The translations under genes and the position numbers were made by a program. Of a DNA stretch of 64,000 bases, positions 17,925-29,127 are shown piece by piece; the first letter of the stretch is position 1, and every line of letters begins with the position of its first letter. The notes below the pieces were generated by a model, which saw only the letters and a program-made list of their open reading frames with translations, was not told the DNA's origin and did no database searches. The stretch comes from Mangrovibacter plantisponsor (GTDB lineage: Bacteria > Pseudomonadota > Gammaproteobacteria > Enterobacterales > Enterobacteriaceae): positions 1 to 64,000 of the forward strand of contig NZ_QGTS01000007.1 of NCBI RefSeq assembly GCF_003182475.1, written 5' to 3'.

Positions 17925-19606
17925 TGAGTAATGGGACTCTGCTCATCGTCAGCTATCTGCTGGTGCTGATATTACTTGCCCGCCCACTGGGGCACGGCCT
18001 GCGTTATCTTATTGAAGGCACTCTGCCACACTGGATGCAACGCCCGGAACAGGGTATCTGGTTGATTACCGGGATAACGCAAAAAGAGATGGGATGGCGT
18101 GAATATTTAAGTGCCATTCTGATATTTAATCTGACGGGGATTGCCCTGTTATTTACTCTGCTCGTATTACAAAACTATTTGCCACTCAACCCACAGCATA
18201 TCGCTGGAATGACATGGGACCTGGCACTCAATACTGCTATCAGTTTTGTCACCAATACCAACTGGCAGGCATACAGTGGCGAAACGTCGCTGAGTTATTT
18301 CAGCCAAATGGCGGGGTTAGGTGTACAAAACTTTTTGTCTGCCGCCACCGGTATTGCCGTTGCGTTCGCACTGATCCGCGGACTCACACGGCAGAACGCG
18401 CAAACACTGGGAAATGCCTGGGTCGACATCACCCGAATTACCCTGTGGGTACTACTGCCAATAGCGCTGGTGATGGCACTCTTTTTTATCCAACAGGGCG
18501 TACTGCAAAATTTTGCGCCGGCACAACCCTTTATCACCCTTGAAGGGCAACATCACCTGTTACCTGGGGGGCCAGTTGCTTCTCAGGAAGCGATTAAAAT
18601 GCTGGGTACAAACGGCGGCGGGTTCTTTAATGCCAACTCGGCTCACCCCTTCGAAAACCCCACAGCCCTGACTAATTTCATACAAATGCTGGCTATTTTT
18701 TTACTGCCCGCCGCACTGTGTTTTGCATTTGGTGAAGTCGCACGAGATAACCGCCAGGGCCACACATTGTTGTGGGCGATGGGGCTTATTTTTGTCTTGT
18801 GTGCGGCTGTTGTTATGTGGGCCGAAACCCAGGGGAACCCACACCTTGCTGCACTTGGCGCCAACAGCACCGCCAATATGGAAGGCAAAGAAAGCCGCTT
18901 TGGCATTTTAGCCACCAGCCTGTTTGCCGTGATTACAACCGCAGCCTCTTGCGGCGCTGTCAATGGCATGCACGACTCATTTACGGCGCTGGGTGGCATG
19001 GTTCCTATGTGGTTAATCCAGTTGGGTGAAGTGGTTTTCGGCGGTGTCGGCTCAGGCCTGTACGGCATGATTTTGTTTGTGATCCTGGCGGTTTTTATTG
19101 CCGGTTTGATGATTGGGCGCACACCAGAATACTTAGGCAAGCGTATTACTCTTGCTGAAATGAAGTGGACAGCACTGGCTATTCTGGTTACGCCGGCACT
19201 GGTTTTACTGGGTACGGCACTGGCAACCCTTACCCCCTACGGACACGAGGCCATTCTGAACCCTGGCGCTCACGGTTTCAGCGAGGTGTTGTATGCCGTG
19301 TCTTCCGCTGCAAATAACAACGGCAGTGCCTTCGCGGGGTTAAATGCCAGCACACCATTCTGGAATCTGCTACTGGCATTTTGCATGTTTATTGGCCGCT
19401 TTGCCGTCATTGCCGCAGTCATGGGTATCGCAGGCTCTCTGGCCAGTAAACCTGCCCAAACAGCACAAAACGGCACGCTCTCCACCTGTGGACCTCTGTT
19501 TGTCGGTCTGCTGGTCGGCACGGTCATCCTGGTCGGTGCCCTTACGTTCGTTCCGGCACTGGCTCTTGGGCCGGTGGTGGACAGCTTAAACCCATTGTCT
19601 CATTAA
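17924..19606 (+). CDS. kdpA: K+-transporting ATPase channel-like subunit KdpA
   Basis: A 560-residue polytopic membrane protein that selects and conducts K+ in the high-affinity KdpFABC pump. About ten hydrophobic helices are visible. Selectivity-filter loops can be seen in [13 protein letters not shown] (about 108), [21 protein letters not shown] (about 226), [11 protein letters not shown] (about 340) and [13 protein letters not shown] (about 460). Length is typical. It is part of the operon kdpFABCDE and lies 11 bp before kdpB. Confidence 0.97.
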   Translation: MSNGTLLIVSYLLVLILLARPLGHGLRYLIEGTLPHWMQRPEQGIWLITGITQKEMGWREYLSAILIFNLTGIALLFTLLVLQNYLPLNPQHIAGMTWDLALNTAISFVTNTNWQAYSGETSLSYFSQMAGLGVQNFLSAATGIAVAFALIRGLTRQNAQTLGNAWVDITRITLWVLLPIALVMALFFIQQGVLQNFAPAQPFITLEGQHHLLPGGPVASQEAIKMLGTNGGGFFNANSAHPFENPTALTNFIQMLAIFLLPAALCFAFGEVARDNRQGHTLLWAMGLIFVLCAAVVMWAETQGNPHLAALGANSTANMEGKESRFGILATSLFAVITTAASCGAVNGMHDSFTALGGMVPMWLIQLGEVVFGGVGSGLYGMILFVILAVFIAGLMIGRTPEYLGKRITLAEMKWTALAILVTPALVLLGTALATLTPYGHEAILNPGAHGFSEVLYAVSSAANNNGSAFAGLNASTPFWNLLLAFCMFIGRFAVIAAVMGIAGSLASKPAQTAQNGTLSTCGPLFVGLLVGTVILVGALTFVPALALGPVVDSLNPLSH

Positions 19607-19617
19607 CGGAGCGCATA

Positions 19618-21666
19618 ATGACACGTAAAACACAGGCTCTGTTCGACCCAACACTGGGCCGCCAGGCAATCATTGATTCCATACTCAAACTTAATCCTGC
19701 CAGGTTGTGGTACAACCCGGTGATGTTTGTGGTATGGGTCGGCAGTGTCCTGACGACATTGCTGGGCCTTGCCATGCTGGCAGGGATCACTCACGGAGAA
19801 ACCGGTTTTACTCTTGCTATCAGTGTCTGGCTGTGGATAACGCTGCTGTTCGCGAATTTTGCGGAAGCCCTGGCTGAAGGCAGAAGTAAAGCGCAGGCAA
19901 GTGCCCTCAGAGGCGTCAAAAAGACCAGCCAGGCAAAACGCCTGCCTGAGCCACATTATGGTAGCCATCCAGAAACTGTTCCGGCAGAAACACTACGTAA
20001 AGGCGACATTGTACTGGTTGAGGCGGGTGACATTATTCCGTGTGATGGCGAAGTCGTGGAAGGTGGCGCCTCGGTAGATGAAAGCGCCATTACCGGTGAG
20101 TCTGCGCCAGTCATTCGTGAATCTGGTGGGGATTTTGCCTCAGTCACGGGCGGTACGCGTATCCTGTCTGACTGGCTGGTCATTCGCTGCAGCGTCAACC
20201 CTGGCGAAACATTTCTCGACCGAATGATAGCCATGGTAGAAAACGCCAGTCGCCAGAAGACCCCGAATGAGATAGCCCTTTCCGTGTTGCTCTCTGCTCT
20301 GACGATTATCTTTCTGCTGGCAACAGCCACACTCTGGCCTTTTACCGCCTGGCTGGGTCATGCTGTCAGCATTCCGGTACTGGTGGCACTACTGGTTTGC
20401 CTGATTCCCACCACTATAGGCGGCTTGCTATCAGCGATTGGTGTGGCAGGAATGAGCCGCATGCTCAGCGCCAATGTTATCGCCACCAGTGGCCGGGCGG
20501 TTGAAGCCGCAGGTGATGTTGATGTTTTACTGCTGGATAAAACCGGTACGATTACATTGGGTAATCGCCAGGCTGCCCGTTTTATGCCTGCACCAGGGGT
20601 TGACGAGCAACGCCTGGCCGATGCAGCTCAACTGGCATCACTGGCCGACGAAACACCGGAAGGCCGCAGCATCGTGGTGTTAGCGAAAAAACGCTTTAAT
20701 TTACGCGAGCGGGATGTCAGCCAACTCAACGCGACTTTTGTGCCGTTCACCGCTCAGACCCGCATGAGCGGTATTAACCTGGAAAACCGCATTATTCGTA
20801 AGGGTTCCGTTGACGCCGTTCGCCGCCATATTGAGGCAAACAAAGGCCGTTTCCCGTCACAGACAGATAAACAAGTTGAAGAAGTCGCACGGTCAGGCGG
20901 TACACCACTGGTTGTCGCGGAAGGTGCTCAGGTATTAGGTGTTATTGAGCTGAAGGATATTGTGAAAGGCGGTATCAAGGCCCGTTTTGCTCAATTGCGC
21001 CAGATGGGAATTAAAACCGTGATGATAACCGGTGATAACCGGCTAACCGCTGCGGCAATTGCAGCTGAAGCGGGCGTGGACGATTTCCTGGCAGAAGCCA
21101 CACCTGAAGCTAAACTGGCTCTGATCCGCCAGTATCAATCAGAAGGACGACTGGTTGCGATGACAGGTGACGGCACTAACGATGCCCCGGCGCTCGCCCA
21201 GGCGGATGTTGCAGTGGCAATGAATACCGGAACCCAGGCAGCAAAAGAAGCGGGCAACATGGTGGATCTGGATTCCAGCCCAACCAAACTGATAGAAGTT
21301 GTGCATATTGGCAAACAAATGCTGATGACCCGGGGTTCTCTCACCACTTTCAGTATTTCCAATGATGTTGCGAAATATTTTGCCATTATTCCGGCCGCGT
21401 TCGCGGCGAACTGGCCACAACTGAACGCGCTGAATATCATGCACCTGCACTCACCCAATTCAGCCATTCTCAGTGCGGTTATCTTCAATGCGTTAATCAT
21501 TGTTTTCCTTATCCCGCTGGCCTTGCGTGGCACGCATTATAAACCCCTTGGCGCATCTGCCATGTTACGCCGTAATTTACTGATTTATGGACTGGGCGGG
21601 TTAATCGTACCCTTTATTGGTATCAAGCTTATCGACCTGCTGCTCAGTGCCACAGGCTTGTTTTGA
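19618..21666 (+). CDS. kdpB: K+-transporting P-type ATPase catalytic subunit KdpB
   Basis: A 682-residue P-type ATPase that drives K+ uptake by KdpFABC. The phosphorylated Asp is in DKTGTIT (Asp307). The A-domain loop TGES is at 159–162; Ser162 is the inhibitory phosphorylation site known in E. coli. The nucleotide and hinge motifs KGS, MITGDN and [12 protein letters not shown] are intact. Membrane helices flank the cytoplasmic domains. Every catalytic residue expected of an active pump is present. Confidence 0.97.
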   Translation: MTRKTQALFDPTLGRQAIIDSILKLNPARLWYNPVMFVVWVGSVLTTLLGLAMLAGITHGETGFTLAISVWLWITLLFANFAEALAEGRSKAQASALRGVKKTSQAKRLPEPHYGSHPETVPAETLRKGDIVLVEAGDIIPCDGEVVEGGASVDESAITGESAPVIRESGGDFASVTGGTRILSDWLVIRCSVNPGETFLDRMIAMVENASRQKTPNEIALSVLLSALTIIFLLATATLWPFTAWLGHAVSIPVLVALLVCLIPTTIGGLLSAIGVAGMSRMLSANVIATSGRAVEAAGDVDVLLLDKTGTITLGNRQAARFMPAPGVDEQRLADAAQLASLADETPEGRSIVVLAKKRFNLRERDVSQLNATFVPFTAQTRMSGINLENRIIRKGSVDAVRRHIEANKGRFPSQTDKQVEEVARSGGTPLVVAEGAQVLGVIELKDIVKGGIKARFAQLRQMGIKTVMITGDNRLTAAAIAAEAGVDDFLAEATPEAKLALIRQYQSEGRLVAMTGDGTNDAPALAQADVAVAMNTGTQAAKEAGNMVDLDSSPTKLIEVVHIGKQMLMTRGSLTTFSISNDVAKYFAIIPAAFAANWPQLNALNIMHLHSPNSAILSAVIFNALIIVFLIPLALRGTHYKPLGASAMLRRNLLIYGLGGLIVPFIGIKLIDLLLSATGLF

Positions 21667-21673
21667 GGTGAAT

Positions 21674-22252
21674 ATGTCTGCGTTACGTTCTGCTATTTCG
21701 CTGTTCCTTGTACTGACAGTACTGACTGGCGGTGCCTACCCACTTATTACCACAGTGCTTGGGCAATGGTGGTTTCCATGGCAGGCCATGGGTTCACGTA
21801 TTGAAGTACAAGGGCAGGTTCGGGGCTCTGCACTGATAGGGCAGGAATTTACTCAGGCCGGGTATTTTCACGGGCGGCCTTCTGCTACTGCGGAGTTTCC
21901 TTATAACCCGATGGCCTCCGGCGGGAGTAATCTTGCAGTCGGTAACCCAATGTTAACACAAGAGTTAACCAGGCGAGCACAGTCACTCAGGCGCGATAAC
22001 CCGCAATCCACAGGCCCTATTCCCGTCGCTTTACTGACCGCGTCGGGCAGCGGCCTTGACGGGCAACTTCCTCCTGAGGCTGCTTTGTGGCAAATTCCAC
22101 GTATTGCTGCTGTGCGCCATATTCCGAAAAGTGTATTAACTACTCTGGTGGAACAGGCAACGCACTATCCAGTACCCGGTTTTATTGGTGAGCCTGTTGT
22201 GAATGTGTTATCGCTGAACCTGGCTCTGGCAAGTTACCCGGCGTCAAATTAA
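21674..22252 (+). CDS. kdpC: K+-transporting ATPase subunit KdpC
   Basis: A 192-residue subunit with one N-terminal membrane helix ([22 protein letters not shown]) and a periplasmic domain bearing the family motifs [21 protein letters not shown] and [10 protein letters not shown]. It stabilises the KdpFABC complex and aids K+ affinity. I start at the ATG at 21674 (MSALRSAIS), 7 bp after the kdpB stop with GAGGTG upstream; an upstream in-frame start would overlap kdpB by about 50 bp without homology. Confidence 0.95.
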   Translation: MSALRSAISLFLVLTVLTGGAYPLITTVLGQWWFPWQAMGSRIEVQGQVRGSALIGQEFTQAGYFHGRPSATAEFPYNPMASGGSNLAVGNPMLTQELTRRAQSLRRDNPQSTGPIPVALLTASGSGLDGQLPPEAALWQIPRIAAVRHIPKSVLTTLVEQATHYPVPGFIGEPVVNVLSLNLALASYPASN

Positions 22253-22265
22253 TTAAGGAATATCC

Positions 22266-24950
22266 ATGCACCAGGAACCACTGCGCCCTGACCCGGACCG
22301 CTTAATTGCACAAGTTAGTCTCCCAGAACGGGGCAAACTACGCATTTTCTTCGGCGCCTGTGCAGGCGTAGGTAAAACCTGGGCAATGTTGCAGGAAGCG
22401 CGCCGGTTGTATGAACAAGGGCTGGATGTGATTGTTGGTGTTGTGGAAACCCACGGGCGCGAAGAAACAGCCAGGCTCACAGAAGGCCTGGTTTTTCTGC
22501 CGCCCAGGCGGCATGGGCACAGAGGACGTGTGCTGGAAGAATTCGACCTGGACGGTGCACTGGCGCGCCACCCGGCCCTGGTACTGGTTGATGAGCTTGC
22601 CCACAGTAATGCGCCAGGCTCACGCCACCCCCGGCGCTGGCAGGATGTCGAAGAATTGCTGGATGCCGGTATTGATGTCTTCACTACACTGAATGTACAG
22701 CACCTGGAAAGCCTGAATGACATAGTTGGTGCAGTAACTGGTATTCAGGTGAGAGAAACCGTCCCCGACCCTATTTTTGATAATGCCAGTGATGTGGTTT
22801 TGGTTGATCTCCCGGCAGAAGATTTACGCCAGCGTTTACGTGAGGGCAAAGTTTATATTCCAGGACAGGCGGAGCGCGCCATTGAGCATTTTTTCCGTAC
22901 TGGTAACCTGATAGCGCTTCGGGAACTGGCTTTACGCCGTACCGCCGACCGGGTAGATGGGCAAATGCAGGACTGGCGAGGGAGCCAGCAGCCAGGCAAA
23001 GTCTGGCACACCCGTGATGCTATTTTACTGTGTATTGGCACCCGTAGTGGTAATGAAAAACTGGTACGTACCGCCGCCAGAATGGCTGCCAGGATGGGGT
23101 GCTCCTGGCATGCGGTGTATGTCGAAACGCCACGCTTACACCGGCTGAATGAATCCAGGCGTAGAGCCATTCTCTCTGCACTGAGCCTGGCGCAAGAATT
23201 AGGCGCAACCACGGCAACACTCTCTGCCCCTCAGGAAATCAATGCCATCGTGCGTTATGCCCGGGAGCATAATCTGGGCAAGGTTGTCACTGGCCGCCGC
23301 CAGGGTAAACGCCTCTGGCCTGCACGTTCCTTTGCCGACAAACTGGCGCAGCATGGCCCTGACCTGGATCTTATTGTGGTCGCCATGGATGACCGCCCTG
23401 ACCCTACCGGCAACATGCCCGATACACGCCGTTTTTTTGAAAAATGGCGTGTGCAGCTACTGGGGTGCGTTGTCGCGGCGCTATTTTGTTTTGTGATTAC
23501 GCTCTTTGCCAGCCAGTGGTTACTGGGCCTGGACGCCGCCAACATGGTGATGATTTACCTGTTTGGTGTCGTCGTCGTCGCATTGTTATACGGGCGCGGC
23601 CCTTCAGTGTTCGCCACCGTAATCAACGTGGCCTGTTTTGACCTGTTTTTCATTGAGCCCCGAGGCACCCTTGCAGTATCCGATGTCCAGTACCTGCTCA
23701 CTTTCTCTGTCATGATGGCCGTCGGGTTATTAATTGGCACCCTGACAGCAGGTGTGCGCTACCAGGCTCGCGTGGCCCGCCACCGGGAGCAGCGCACTCA
23801 TTATCTGTATGAAATCTCGCGCGCCCTTGCAGTAACCCGTAACACGCAAGAAATAGCACTCACCAGCCAGCAGTTTATCCGCCAGAGTTTCCAGGCCGAT
23901 GCACAATTATTACTCCCTGACAGCCAGGGGCAACTGCGGCCAGTCAGTGATAAAGCCGCACCTGTATGGTGGGATGACGCGATTGCTCGCTGGAGCTTTG
24001 ATAACGGGCACCCTGCCGGTGCCGGTACCGACACACTGCCAGGCGTACTCTGGCAGATTCACCCGCTTCGCACGCAAGGGAAAACATTGGGGCTGATGGT
24101 TATCATGCCTGATAATTTGCGCCAGCTAATGATCCCCGAGCAAAAGCGTTTACTCGAAACAGCACTGCTGTTGGTTACCTCGGCGCTGGATCACCTGAAT
24201 CTGATGGTCAGTGAAGAACAGGCGCGGGTTACCGGTGAGCGGGAACGCATTCGTAACACCCTACTGGCAGCACTTTCCCATGATTTGCGTACACCGTTAA
24301 CCGTGCTGTTTGGCCAGGCAGAAATTTTAACTCTCGACCTGGCCTCTGAAGGTTCGCAACATGCTCCGCAGGCGAATGAAATTCGCCAGCAAGTGCTTAA
24401 TACCACCCGGCTGGTGAATAACTTGCTGGATATGGCGCGGATCCAGTCTGGTGGGTTTAATTTGCACCGTGCCTGGATCCCTGTTGAAGAGTTAATTGGC
24501 GGAGCACTTCAGCAACTGGATCCAGTAACAGGTGGGCGCGAAATCCACCTTAACCTGCCCGACCCTTTACTGTTAATTCATATAGACGGAACATTGTTCG
24601 AACGTGTGCTGATTAATCTGCTGGAAAATGCCGTGAAATACGCAGGGCATCAGGCACAGGTTGGGATTGCTGTTCGCAGTGATGAATCCATCATTGACCT
24701 GGAAGTTTGGGATACCGGCCCCGGTATTCCTCCCGGCCAGGAGAGAACGATTTTTGAAAAATTTGCCCGCGGGGCCAAAGAATCAGCCATTCCTGGTGTC
24801 GGGTTGGGTCTGGCAATCTGCCAGGCGATTGTTGATGTCCATGGCGGTGAGATTTATGCTGAAAACCGTGCTGAAGGTGGTGCCAGTTTTCATATCCGCC
24901 TGCCCTACCTTCCCCCTCCGGGGCTCGATGAAACAGATGAGGTAATGTGA
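22266..24950 (+). CDS. kdpD: Sensor histidine kinase KdpD
   Basis: An 894-residue sensor, the same length as E. coli KdpD. The N-terminal KdpD domain carries a Walker-type site GACAGVGKT (30–38), followed by a universal-stress-like domain (about 250–370). Four membrane helices lie at about 400–500, then a GAF-like segment, the dimerisation/phosphoacceptor motif ALSHDLRTPLT with His672, and the ATPase boxes NLLENAVKYA, DTGPGIPPG and GVGLGLAI. It senses K+ limitation or turgor loss and phosphorylates KdpE. It starts 13 bp after kdpC and overlaps kdpE by 4 bp. Confidence 0.97.
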   Translation: MHQEPLRPDPDRLIAQVSLPERGKLRIFFGACAGVGKTWAMLQEARRLYEQGLDVIVGVVETHGREETARLTEGLVFLPPRRHGHRGRVLEEFDLDGALARHPALVLVDELAHSNAPGSRHPRRWQDVEELLDAGIDVFTTLNVQHLESLNDIVGAVTGIQVRETVPDPIFDNASDVVLVDLPAEDLRQRLREGKVYIPGQAERAIEHFFRTGNLIALRELALRRTADRVDGQMQDWRGSQQPGKVWHTRDAILLCIGTRSGNEKLVRTAARMAARMGCSWHAVYVETPRLHRLNESRRRAILSALSLAQELGATTATLSAPQEINAIVRYAREHNLGKVVTGRRQGKRLWPARSFADKLAQHGPDLDLIVVAMDDRPDPTGNMPDTRRFFEKWRVQLLGCVVAALFCFVITLFASQWLLGLDAANMVMIYLFGVVVVALLYGRGPSVFATVINVACFDLFFIEPRGTLAVSDVQYLLTFSVMMAVGLLIGTLTAGVRYQARVARHREQRTHYLYEISRALAVTRNTQEIALTSQQFIRQSFQADAQLLLPDSQGQLRPVSDKAAPVWWDDAIARWSFDNGHPAGAGTDTLPGVLWQIHPLRTQGKTLGLMVIMPDNLRQLMIPEQKRLLETALLLVTSALDHLNLMVSEEQARVTGERERIRNTLLAALSHDLRTPLTVLFGQAEILTLDLASEGSQHAPQANEIRQQVLNTTRLVNNLLDMARIQSGGFNLHRAWIPVEELIGGALQQLDPVTGGREIHLNLPDPLLLIHIDGTLFERVLINLLENAVKYAGHQAQVGIAVRSDESIIDLEVWDTGPGIPPGQERTIFEKFARGAKESAIPGVGLGLAICQAIVDVHGGEIYAENRAEGGASFHIRLPYLPPPGLDETDEVM

Positions 24951-25627
24951 CTACTATTGTTGTTGTCGAAGATGAACAGGCAATTCGCCGTTTTCTGCGC
25001 AATGCGCTGGAAGAAGATAGTGTGCGTATTTTCGAAGCGGAAACATTGCAACGCGGGCTCATTGAAACGGCGACACGTAAGCCTGACCTGGTTATTCTCG
25101 ATCTTGGCTTGCCAGATGGCGACGGGCTGGATTTTATTCGCGATGTACGCCAGTGGAGCCAAATCCCCATTATTGTGCTTTCCGCACGCAGTGATGAGCA
25201 GGATAAAATCGCCGCGCTGGATGCCGGAGCAGATGACTACCTGAGTAAACCCTTTGGCATTGGTGAACTCCAGGCTCGTTTACGGGTAGCTCTGCGCCGC
25301 ACCTCTGGAAATGAAGAGAACGTCAGCCTGTACACCTTTGGCGATATCCAGGTTGATCTCGCAGCACGGCGTATTTGCCGGAATGAAGCTGATATTCACC
25401 TGACACCAATTGAATTTCGCCTGCTGGCTGTATTATTGCGCCATCATGGAAAAGTACTGACGCAACGCCAGTTACTTAACCAGGTGTGGGGACCAAATGC
25501 TGTCGAGCACAGCCACTACCTGCGTATTTATATGGGGCATTTGCGCCAAAAACTGGAAACTGACCCCGCACGCCCACGCCATCTGTTAACTGAAACCGGT
25601 ATCGGTTACCGTTTTATGCTGAATTAA
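24947..25627 (+). CDS. kdpE: Response regulator KdpE
   Basis: A 226-residue OmpR-family regulator of kdpFABC. The receiver domain has the acidic pocket VVEDEQ, phosphoacceptor Asp52 in ILDLGLPDGDG, and the Lys of YLSKPFG. The C-terminal winged helix includes HLTPIEFRLLAVLL and YLRIYMGHLRQKLE. The start is a GTG at 24947 overlapping the kdpD stop, so translation is coupled. The protein is co-linear with E. coli KdpE through to GIGYRFML. Confidence 0.96.
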   Translation: MTTIVVVEDEQAIRRFLRNALEEDSVRIFEAETLQRGLIETATRKPDLVILDLGLPDGDGLDFIRDVRQWSQIPIIVLSARSDEQDKIAALDAGADDYLSKPFGIGELQARLRVALRRTSGNEENVSLYTFGDIQVDLAARRICRNEADIHLTPIEFRLLAVLLRHHGKVLTQRQLLNQVWGPNAVEHSHYLRIYMGHLRQKLETDPARPRHLLTETGIGYRFMLN

Positions 25628-25647
25628 CCCAATACTGAACCAGCCAT

Positions 25648-25674
25648 AAAAAAAGAGCGCCACTGGCGCTCTTT
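25648..25674. terminator. Convergent terminator hairpin between kdpE and pgm
   Basis: AAAGAGCGCC and GGCGCTCTTT form a 10-bp stem with an ACT loop. The minus strand ends in seven T residues, so it works best for transcripts coming from pgm. On the plus strand the T tract is interrupted (CTTTAAGTC) exactly where the dispersed repeat begins. Confidence 0.75.
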
Positions 25675-25679
25675 AAGTC

Positions 25680-25811
25680 TGATGACAAACCTCATGTCTG
25701 CACAGAACAAGAGGGTGCCACCCAATAAAAAACCAGGAAAATCAATTTATTGATTTTCGGCTGCTAACTAAAAAGAAGGAAACAGCAACCGGCTGTTTCT
25801 CTTTCTTCCTG
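25680..25811 (+). repeat. Dispersed hairpin repeat, copy 1
   Basis: One of three related elements of about 132 bp in the window. It begins TGATGACAAACCTCATG, contains ACCCAATAAAAAA, a near-palindrome with 10-bp arms at 25737–25758, the conserved GCTGCTAACTAAAAAGAAGG, and a second hairpin at 25779–25799 (GAAACAGC/GCTGTTTC). The right end has diverged relative to the other copies. It fills the space between the kdpE terminator and the pgm stop codon. Confidence 0.85.
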
Positions 25812-25814
25812 GCA

Positions 25815-27458
25815 TTATTTAGCACTGCTCAGTACTGCACTCACAATTTCCACGGCTTCGGTTTCTATCTGTTTACGGTGCTCCGCGCCCAGGAAACTTT
25901 CACAGTAAATTTTATAAGCATCTTCCGTACCAGACGGACGCGCGGCAAACCAACCGTTTTTGGTCATGACTTTCAGGCCGCCAATAGCTGCGCCATTGCC
26001 GGGAGCTGTAGTCACACGGGCGGTGATTTCATCTCCGGCAAGGGTACTGGCACTGACCATTTCCGGTGACAAACGAGACAACGCCGCTTTTTGTGCAGAT
26101 GTTGCAGCCGCCTGCAGGCGGTTATAGCTCGGTGCACCGAAACGTGCAGCCAGCTCATCATAATGTTGCTGCGGGTTTTTACCGGTCACAGCTGTAATTT
26201 CCGCGGCCAGCAGGCACATGATGATCCCGTCTTTATCGGTTGACCATGGCGTACCATCAAAACGCAGGAACGATGCCCCGGCGCTCTCTTCCCCACCAAA
26301 GCCAAAACTGCCATCAAACAGGCCATCAACAAACCATTTGAACCCAACCGGCACTTCCACCAGCTTACGGCCCAGGGCATCCACTACCCGGTCAATCATG
26401 GCTGAAGAAACCAGGGTTTTACCCACAGCAACATCACTGCCCCATTGCGGGCGATGCTGGAATAAATAATTAATGGCGACAGCAAGATAATGGTTTGGAT
26501 TCATTAACCCAACCGGGGTAACAATACCGTGACGGTCATAATCCGGGTCATTCGCAAATGCCAGGTCAAATTTATCACGCAGAGCCAGCAGACCTGCCAT
26601 GGCGCATTCAGAAGAACAGTCCATGCGGATCACACCGTCTTTATCCAGGTGCATAAAGCGGAACGTTTGATCAACCTGGTCATTAACCAGCGTCAGATCC
26701 AGCTTGTAATGATCTGCAATGCGCTTCCAGTATTCAATACCGGAACCGCCGAGCGGATCCACACCCAGTTTCAGCCCCGCTTTTTGAATGGCAGCCATAT
26801 CAATGATATCGGCCAGGCCTTCAATGTACGCCTGAACAAGGTCGACTTCCTGAACATGCCCACCAGCCAGCGCGTCATCAAGCGACACACGCTTAATACC
26901 CGCAAGGCCGGCTGCCATTAACGCATTGGCACGTTCTTCAATAACTTTTGTTACACCGGTGTCTGCCGGGCCACCATTAGGCGGATTATATTTGATACCA
27001 CCATCTTCTGGTGGGTTATGCGATGGCGTAATAACAATACCATCAGCCAGCGGACCACCCTGCTTGTTATGAACCAGAATCGCATTGGAAACAGCAGGCG
27101 TCGGCGTGAAACCGTTATCCTGCTGAACAATCACATCCACACCATTGGCAGCCAGCACTTCCAGAACAGAAATAAATGCCGGCTCAGAAAGCGCATGGGT
27201 ATCTTTACCGACATAACATGGCCCGGTAATACCATTCTGGGCACGGTTCTCGGCAATCGCCTGAGCGATAGCAAGAATATGGCTTTCATTGAAACTATGG
27301 CGACCGGCACTACCCCGGTGGCCTGACGTACCAAACTTCACCGCGTGCTCTGGATTACCTGACTCAGGTTTCAGTACATAATACTGAGCGGTCAGTTGAG
27401 CGACATTAATCAAATCACTCTGCTGCGCAGGTTGCCCTGCTCGAGGATGGTTAGCCAT
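25815..27458 (-). CDS. pgm: Phosphoglucomutase
   Basis: A 547-residue alpha-phosphoglucomutase that interconverts glucose-1-P and glucose-6-P, supplying glycogen and UDP-glucose synthesis. The active-site serine is Ser146 in [15 protein letters not shown]. Metal binding is at [10 protein letters not shown], sugar specificity at [10 protein letters not shown], and the phosphate-binding loop [12 protein letters not shown] is near the C terminus. Start and length agree with E. coli Pgm. It follows seqA after 24 bp, as in the E. coli seqA–pgm operon. Confidence 0.97.
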   Translation of the reverse strand: MANHPRAGQPAQQSDLINVAQLTAQYYVLKPESGNPEHAVKFGTSGHRGSAGRHSFNESHILAIAQAIAENRAQNGITGPCYVGKDTHALSEPAFISVLEVLAANGVDVIVQQDNGFTPTPAVSNAILVHNKQGGPLADGIVITPSHNPPEDGGIKYNPPNGGPADTGVTKVIEERANALMAAGLAGIKRVSLDDALAGGHVQEVDLVQAYIEGLADIIDMAAIQKAGLKLGVDPLGGSGIEYWKRIADHYKLDLTLVNDQVDQTFRFMHLDKDGVIRMDCSSECAMAGLLALRDKFDLAFANDPDYDRHGIVTPVGLMNPNHYLAVAINYLFQHRPQWGSDVAVGKTLVSSAMIDRVVDALGRKLVEVPVGFKWFVDGLFDGSFGFGGEESAGASFLRFDGTPWSTDKDGIIMCLLAAEITAVTGKNPQQHYDELAARFGAPSYNRLQAAATSAQKAALSRLSPEMVSASTLAGDEITARVTTAPGNGAAIGGLKVMTKNGWFAARPSGTEDAYKIYCESFLGAEHRKQIETEAVEIVSAVLSSAK

Positions 27459-27482
27459 TGCTGGTCCTTTTTGTCACAAGCG

Positions 27483-28034
27483 TTAAATGGTGCCGCAAAC
27501 CTTTTCAATCAACTCTGCCGGGAACTGCATCGACTGCATAATATGCTCGACCATGCTACGTTTGCGGCCCGTATTGGTATTCGTGATCACCCAATATGGG
27601 GTATCGGGAACTTGCTTAGGTTTAGTCTGATTACCATTCTTCAATAAGGTTTGCTCATTAATAGCGAAATACACCCGGGTGCGCCCGTGTAAAGACTCCG
27701 TAGCCTGAGCAAATGTGGAAGAATCCAGGGAGTAGAGCGTTGAAAGCACCAGCATAAAGCGGTTAACCGCTTTCTTTTGCTCTGCATATTCATCTGACAG
27801 GAGTAATTCACGCATTGCCCGTACTTTATCTTTCGGTTTTTCTGGCGCTTTTTCAGTACGGGGAACAGGAACACTGCTGTTTGTTGAAACTGTAGAAGAG
27901 GACAGCGCAACAGATTGCTGACCAGAAGAGAGTTTCAGCATACGCCGCAAAATGTCTGACGCGCTTTCACCAATATGCAGTGTGTGGCTCGCGATGTAGC
28001 GATACAGCTCGTCATCAACTTCAATCGTTTTCAT
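27483..28034 (-). CDS. seqA: Replication initiation regulator SeqA
   Basis: A 183-residue SeqA, which binds hemimethylated GATC sites, sequesters oriC and the dnaA promoter, and organises DNA behind forks. The N-terminal oligomerisation domain is MKTIEVDDELYRYIASHTL then GESASDILRRMLKL. The C-terminal DNA-binding domain contains GRTRVYFA and PYWVITNTNTGRKR. The start is the ATG at 28034, where the family begins; an in-frame upstream ATG adds 11 unrelated residues. Cotranscribed with pgm. Confidence 0.96.
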   Translation of the reverse strand: MKTIEVDDELYRYIASHTLHIGESASDILRRMLKLSSGQQSVALSSSTVSTNSSVPVPRTEKAPEKPKDKVRAMRELLLSDEYAEQKKAVNRFMLVLSTLYSLDSSTFAQATESLHGRTRVYFAINEQTLLKNGNQTKPKQVPDTPYWVITNTNTGRKRSMVEHIMQSMQFPAELIEKVCGTI

Positions 28035-28219
28035 TTTAATCCAGTTACATATCTTTTCTGAATACAAATCATTGGGATTATAGAGTCAAAACCCAATGGC
28101 GAATAGCATCAACCCGGGATGGTGTCAAAAGTCAGAATTAACTGTAACCCTTGCAGCCGGATGGCAGAATAGCCAACATAATACCCTATTCCTGAGACAG
28201 CGAAAAAAAGAAGTTTTCT

Positions 28220-28996
28220 ATGAAATTACACGCTCGCCTGCAATCTGCTCAACAAATGACTAACAATCCACCGGTTGTGCTCATCCATGGATTATTCGGT
28301 ACGCTGGACAATTTAGGCGTTCTGGCAAGGGACCTGGTTAAGGACCACGACGTACTGCAAATAGACTTACGCAACCACGGCCTGTCTGCACGCAGTGACA
28401 CTATGACCTGGCCTGCCATGGCGCAGGATGTACTGGACACGCTGGACGAACAGCACATAGACCGGGCGATATTCATCGGCCATTCAATGGGTGGCAAAAC
28501 CGCAATGGCGGTGACACAACAGGCACCGGGACGGGTTGAAAAACTGGTCGCTATTGATATTGCCCCCGTCGATTATCACGTTCGCCGCCATGATACTATT
28601 TTTGCCGCTATAGACGCCGTTAATGCAGCCGGTGTAACTACCCGGCAGGATGCAGCGGCAATCATGCGCAACATCCTCGATGAAGAAGGGGTTATTCAGT
28701 TTTTGCTGAAATCCTTTGTTAATGGCGAGTGGCGTTTTAATGTCCCGGTACTCAAAGCGCAATACAGCAATATTGTTGGATGGGAAACCGTCACACCATG
28801 GCCGCATCCGGCACTCTTTATCAGCGGCGGGCTGTCGCCTTATATTCAGGAACAGTATCGTGAAACACTGCTTGCTCAATTCCCCTGTGCCAAAGCCTGG
28901 GTCGTTGCAGGTGCAGGTCATTGGGTTCATGCAGAAAAACCAGAGGCAGTCATTCGCGCGATTCGCCGTTTTCTTAGCCCTTCGGACGAAAACTGA
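28220..28996 (+). CDS. ybfF: Alpha/beta-hydrolase esterase YbfF
   Basis: A 258-residue esterase close to E. coli YbfF, which in vitro hydrolyses acyl-CoA and other thioesters. Seen are the oxyanion region VLIHGLFGTLDNLG, the nucleophile elbow GHSMGGK with Ser89, and a late catalytic His in GAGHWVHAEKP. The conserved DLRNHGLS is also present. It is divergent from seqA with about 185 bp between them. The physiological substrate is unknown. Confidence 0.93.
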   Translation: MKLHARLQSAQQMTNNPPVVLIHGLFGTLDNLGVLARDLVKDHDVLQIDLRNHGLSARSDTMTWPAMAQDVLDTLDEQHIDRAIFIGHSMGGKTAMAVTQQAPGRVEKLVAIDIAPVDYHVRRHDTIFAAIDAVNAAGVTTRQDAAAIMRNILDEEGVIQFLLKSFVNGEWRFNVPVLKAQYSNIVGWETVTPWPHPALFISGGLSPYIQEQYRETLLAQFPCAKAWVVAGAGHWVHAEKPEAVIRAIRRFLSPSDEN

Positions 28997-29127
28997 TTAA
29001 AAAGCCGCCGACTGGCTGGCAAATGTGGCTTTCGCGTTGGCGCGTCATGTAGCCTGATGTATCATGGCGCGCTGTAATGCGCCCGAGCACGTTGCTCAAG
29101 CCACCTGTTTTCCTCACTATTCTAATC

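Noticed and set aside
18643-19140. 165-codon minus-strand frame inside kdpA
   Set aside because: Antisense to the conserved selectivity-filter region of KdpA and without a ribosome-binding site.
28993-29008. LexA box for ybfE
   Set aside because: CTGATTAAAAAGCCGC has the left half-site CTG in the place known from E. coli, but the right half CAG is replaced by CGC, so I do not call a functional operator.
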